From assembly GCF_031877795.1 (NCBI RefSeq), contig NC_133948.1, forward strand, positions 9,842,948 through 9,906,947: a stretch of DNA of 64,000 nt. Reading direction: 5' to 3'. The position numbers were made by a program, and so were the translations under genes. The notes under the pieces are model-generated. The model saw nothing but the letters and a program-made list of their open reading frames with translations, searched no databases and was not told the DNA's origin. Source of the DNA: Strix aluco (taxonomy: Eukaryota; Chordata; Aves; Strigiformes; Strigidae). Shown here piece by piece: positions 61,801-64,000 of the stretch (position 1 is its first letter; every line of letters begins with the position of its first letter).

Positions 61801-62973
61801 ATGTATATTAAAAATCTGACTAGTTTTTGACGTTTCTTCTTGATACCAAGGAGTTTTTTAAAAGCTGCAATAGTTACCTTTTGGGGAATTAGTGCAAGTT
61901 TTATGTTAACTTAAGAAATCAGTGTGGTTTTATGCTACTCACATTTGACAAATTGTAAATGTTTCTTTTTGTTTGTTTTTTTTTAGTGAGATTGTAAGTG
62001 TAGCCTGTGAGAAACGAACATTGTCAGTATTTTCAGCTTGTGGTCGTCGCCTTCTTCCCCCTATAATATTGAATACACCTATTTCCACCCTGCATTGCAC
62101 AGGTTCTTACATCATGGCTCTCACCACTGCTGCTACGCTCTCTGTTTGGTAAGTGCCATGTTAGGCTGCAGCAGCTGACTGGGCTGATTTTTATAGGTGA
62201 CTTCAATTGTGTCAATGTATTGCTGTTGAAACTTAGATTTAAACCACATCAGGCCTGAACACAAGTCCACTTTTGGGTACAACATGAAGAGTTAACTGGG
62301 TAGGACTTGAATCCTGTTTCTTCTCTGTTCTAGGACAGTCCATAATACTGAATTTGTTTCTAGAAGGAAGATAAAGGATCAGCTAGAAGTTACTAGTTTA
62401 AACAACCTCCCTAGAATAGGCTTGTCATGTATATGGAGTGGATTGGGGGAGGCAGGTAGGAGAAATAAGGATAATTCCATCTTCCATCATACCTAACCAA
62501 TAAAGTACATGAGTTTCAGAGTTAGAAGTACTCTAGCCATCTTCAAGATACCAAGATAAAAACTGCAGTAACTTGTTTACAGCGGTTGAATTTAATCTAA
62601 TGTTTTATGCAAGTCAGAGCTCCTAAAGGAGTTATTTGGATCCTTACTGTTTGCTTAGCTGTAATGAGGTTTCCTGATAAAGAGCCATAAAAGTTGTTCT
62701 CTGCTATTGACTTCTGTCTTGCCATAAGGGGTTTGAGTCTGCCAAAATAATTTTGTTGGAGCAATGAAGAAAATGTCAAAACAAACAAAAAAACCCCAAC
62801 CAAACTCAACACCCCCCCCAATTTGTCATGAATATTGAAGAAGTGCATTTGTTAAACAAATCTGGAGCTTTCAGTTGTTTGTAAACTGCAGACTTGTCCT
62901 TTTGTCTTTTTCAGGGATGTTCACAAGCAGACAGCCATTGTTAGAGACGAGTCTTTGCAAACAATATTTTCAG
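31827..62973 (+). CDS. HIRA: HIRA, histone H3.3 chaperone subunit (3' end outside window)
   Basis: HIRA is the scaffold of the HIRA-UBN1-CABIN1 complex that deposits H3.3 independently of replication. Twenty coding exons: 31827-31863, 40746-40808, 42118-42228, 43040-43130, 43625-43719, 44573-44668, 45957-46117, 47000-47167, 47693-47806, 49527-49597, 53337-53442, 54029-54256, 55060-55145, 55497-55691, 57091-57261, 58790-58994, 59757-59861, 60661-60809, 61987-62148, 62915-62973. These give about 824 codons; roughly the last 190 residues (human 1017 aa) lie past the edge. Exons 1-11 encode the WD40 propeller ([18 protein letters not shown] start; [22 protein letters not shown]). Exon 13 has the ASF1-binding B domain around RRRITP (462-467). 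Exon 16 has SSSDSEEK and a basic nuclear-import-type stretch, KRKLELEG to GRPRK (634-654). Exon 12 has a Q-rich run. The ATG context gaaacaATGa is only moderate. Confidence 0.96.
33790..33945 (+). mobile_element. MIR-like (CORE-SINE) fossil
   Basis: The segment follows the MIR core order: tttctgccgctgtcctgctt, then gcaagtcacttt, then catagtttcaccacctgtaa, then aatgctttaaggtctgct. The 'cagtttc...tctgtaaaa' motif is the hallmark of old amniote MIR/CORE-SINEs. Divergence is high, consistent with an insertion predating birds. This is recognition from memory, and the edges are approximate. Confidence 0.55.
35962..35981. repeat. Homopolymer T tract (20 bases)
   Basis: Twenty consecutive T in HIRA intron 1, with no recognisable retroposon body attached on either side. 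Confidence 0.9.
37840..38380 (+). mobile_element. Ancient CR1/L3-class LINE 3' end in HIRA intron 1
   Basis: Phrases occur in the family's order: gactggaatgatcaaagtga, then gactctttgggctaggag, then gaattaaggggtgtggaag, then acaggtagcaggtgcaggat, then ggtggttcttcacagagtcc, then the 3' tail gtattgggctaggtggacat. This is the terminal ORF2 and 3' tail seen in old CR1 copies across turtles, crocodilians and birds. Indels are frequent, so it is old. It is on the same strand as HIRA. Confidence 0.75.
40055..40145 (+). mobile_element. MIR-like SINE fragment, 5' part
   Basis: The phrases atccagtggtcaaagcagaa, tgagagtgagggttgtctgg and tttccaaatctgttcccc resemble the 5' half of MIR ('agtggttagagcac...gagtcaggagacctgggttc...'). 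It is short and diverged, so the call is tentative. Confidence 0.4.
40914..41488 (-). mobile_element. Solo LTR of an avian ERVL-type endogenous retrovirus (fossil)
   Basis: A 575-bp element bounded by TG...CA sits in HIRA intron 2, antisense to the gene. The plus-strand start (tgtcatggtttaaccccag) and end (ccagcaca) match an ERVL-type solo LTR that I recall as very abundant in neoavian genomes. Near-duplicates of 5 bases flank it (cacag at 40909-40913, aacag at 41489-41493), as expected for a target-site duplication. On the minus strand there are a TATA-like box near 41229-41234 and an ATTAAA signal in the right order for an LTR. No internal retroviral region is present. It looks complete as a solo LTR, and its moderate divergence suggests insertion within bird evolution. 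Confidence 0.85.
46365..46530 (+). mobile_element. Ancient CR1/L3-class LINE 3' tail in HIRA intron 7
   Basis: The sequence reads gcatcttctattggccacta, followed by a degraded segment and then ggatctttggtctggcatca and gctcttatgtgatgg. This is the CR1 3' tail order ('ctattggccactgtcgg ... gggctagatggacctttggtctg ... ttcttatg'). Only the last part of the element is recognisable, and the left edge is uncertain. Confidence 0.65.
48705..48800 (+). mobile_element. MIR-like SINE tail fragment in HIRA intron 9
   Basis: The run ggtgcctgttgaggttatac, tattatagatatgcaaagtt, agacagtctttgccttgaaa, agcttaat parallels the reptilian MIR-type SINE tail ('agtgcctagaggcccc...tgtacaaacat...gacagtccctgccccaaagagcttacaat'). 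It is old and partial. Confidence 0.5.
51741..51758. repeat. (CT)n microsatellite
   Basis: About nine CT units in HIRA intron 10, roughly 35 bases left of the unexplained insert that starts near 51793. Confidence 0.9.
51793..53291 (-). mobile_element. Unexplained insert with minus-strand retrovirus-like coding remains (fossil, tentative)
   Basis: This part of HIRA intron 10 differs in texture from its surroundings. Several minus-strand segments read like decayed protein rather than random translation. One, about 52224-52538, has a helical stretch ending [15 protein letters not shown] followed by a basic, K/R/E-rich linker. That layout resembles the matrix region and linker of betaretrovirus-like (ERVK) Gag. 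Other protein-like stretches lie near 52570-52770 and 53040-53290. No terminal repeats, primer-binding site, reverse transcriptase or integrase motif is recognised. Both edges are estimates, the copy is clearly broken in many places, and the family call is a guess. A (CA)n run lies inside at 52034-52050. Confidence 0.3.
52034..52050. repeat. (CA)n microsatellite
   Basis: About eight CA units inside the unexplained insert of HIRA intron 10. Confidence 0.9.
57750..57767. repeat. Homopolymer A tract (18 bases)
   Basis: Eighteen A residues followed by gaagaaag in HIRA intron 15. The sequence to its left is not recognised as a retroposon. Confidence 0.85.
61575..61715 (+). mobile_element. Old amniote repeat tail of uncertain class in HIRA intron 18
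   Basis: The phrases aggcctgaagaagagcttgt, actcaaaagctttag, then taacacaagatactgtcttt and cttctcttgcccatctcctt follow the layout of a repeat common in turtle and crocodilian genomes ('cctgaagaagagctctgtg...cgaaagcttg...aataaaagatattacctcacccaccttgtctc'). I recognise the phrase order but not the family name. The match is partial and unaligned. Confidence 0.35.
61758..61806. repeat. TA/TG-rich microsatellite
   Basis: An alternating pyrimidine-purine run (tatatatgta, cacacaca, tatatatgtatatatata) in HIRA intron 18, adjacent to the old repeat tail. Confidence 0.85.
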
Positions 62974-64000
62974 GTAATAAAAGGGGTCATTTAGTTACCA
63001 ACCTTTGAGCCCACCTGTACTGTTTAGTGCTATTTATGAATATGCTGAAATGATACAAAACCCCAAAAGCCTGAAAAAATTTTCCTTTGTTCTTGCGTAA
63101 TAAAGGAAAGTTGAAATACTGTAGAAATAACTTAGTTAATAATATCAGCAGATAACAGACTTGTACAAGATTCTGTAGCTTATTGTATTCTGACTTGCTT
63201 CTGAATGTGAAAATTCAGTGTTGTGAAAATCACAAAATAAATATTTAATGTAAATCTGCTATTACAGCAATTTCTCTGTGTGTACTTTGCATGTTTGTTA
63301 TCTTAACAATGAAAACCAACTGATTATCTTCCAATCGGTTATTTTAAAATTTTCAGTTTGTATCATTGCCAATATCTGTCACAAAACAAATTATCAAAAA
63401 AGCAGTGTCTCAGAGCATATTGGCTTCTATTTTAGCTTTAATTCATACAGTACTAATCAAAACTACATGGAGAAGTTGTTGTACTAGCAGTTTGCAAATG
63501 TCTTCATTAGAAGTTACATGCACAAACCCTGGGTCTGGAATATGCTGGGAAATGAGAGACTCCAGCTATCCCACGTATATACTATGTTCTTGGAGAGCAC
63601 ACTTTAAGTCCTTCTTTTCAGAATTGTAACTTAATGGGAAAAAGACAGATGAAGACTCTTGGGTTACAGAAGACACGGCAGAATTGCTGAAGATTGCCCC
63701 TAGATATGGAGAAGTTTCCAATTAAGGCCATGTTCTGTATAAATTGCAGCATCAAGATTGATAACGTATTTTGCAAAAGAGTGATTGTAATGCTGCTGCA
63801 CTAAGCCTGGTGCTTACCATCCTTATCTTGTGTCCTGACCTTCCTATCAGTGCTTGAGAATAACATTGACTGAACCTTTTTCAGTGGGTTGCTATGACTG
63901 TTAATTAATGGTGGATAGCATTTTTTACCATTATTAATGTTATGCAAGACTCCAAAAGAAATACTTTGGTCTGATTTGACTTGTAGGAAGTGATGCAACT
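62974..64000 (+). other. HIRA: HIRA intron 20, start (runs off window)
   Basis: After the exon 20 donor (caggtaataa) no further HIRA exon is found. The expected next human segment (around DMTVSQILLTQHG) is not encoded here, so exon 21 lies to the right of the window. The rest is AT-rich with no recognised element. Confidence 0.75.

Noticed and set aside
63366-63629. 87-codon frame in HIRA intron 20, tested as a candidate next HIRA exon
   Set aside because: It does not match the expected human segment after exon 20 and lacks fitting AG/GT borders and phase.

Overview
The window is nuclear DNA of a vertebrate, almost certainly a bird and probably a neoavian. Five intron-bearing protein genes lie in the order and orientation of human 22q11.2 (avian chromosome 15 type): CDC45 (-), UFD1 (+), C22orf39 (+), MRPL40 (-), HIRA (+, runs off the right edge). 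The bird call rests on compact introns, on an LTR that matches the abundant ERVL-type solo LTR I know from neoavian genomes, and on very old CR1 and MIR-like remains. All identifications come from reading translations against remembered human proteins; no search was run.

Layout. 1-6259: AT-rich flank downstream of CDC45, no gene seen, holding an ancient CR1 fragment. 6260-17727: CDC45, 18 coding exons, 566 codons plus stop. 17728-18376: CpG-rich divergent promoter with CCAAT boxes, an E2F site and an E-box. 18377-25178: UFD1, 12 coding exons, 307 codons plus stop, with a poly(A) signal 31 bases after the stop. 26120-26295: C22orf39 promoter with three inverted CCAAT boxes. 26296-27364: C22orf39, 3 exons, a small twin CX9C protein. 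28550-31213: MRPL40, 4 exons, 204 aa. 31214-31826: second divergent CpG promoter. 31827 onward: HIRA, 20 coding exons seen (about 824 codons of a protein near 1017 aa in human); the last exons lie beyond base 64000. Every exon join was checked for AG/GT borders and reading phase, and the totals close in frame.

How the genes relate. CDC45 is the helicase cofactor of DNA replication. UFD1 is a p97/VCP adaptor that, among other jobs, helps unload the replicative helicase. HIRA deposits histone H3.3. MRPL40 is a mitochondrial ribosomal protein, and C22orf39 has the cysteine pattern of CHCH proteins. The two head-to-head pairs share promoters, which probably helps hold the block together.

Non-genic content. 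HIRA introns carry most of the repeats: two more ancient CR1 3' ends, three MIR-like SINE fragments, one antisense ERVL-type LTR, and an unexplained insert of about 1.5 kb in intron 10 with minus-strand retrovirus-like coding remains. No tRNA, rRNA, snoRNA, miRNA or CRISPR was recognised. I see no new biological system; the less ordinary signals are the CX9C pair in C22orf39, an AG|GTAAGT junction at HIRA exon 18, a weakly bounded UFD1 intron, and the intron 10 insert.
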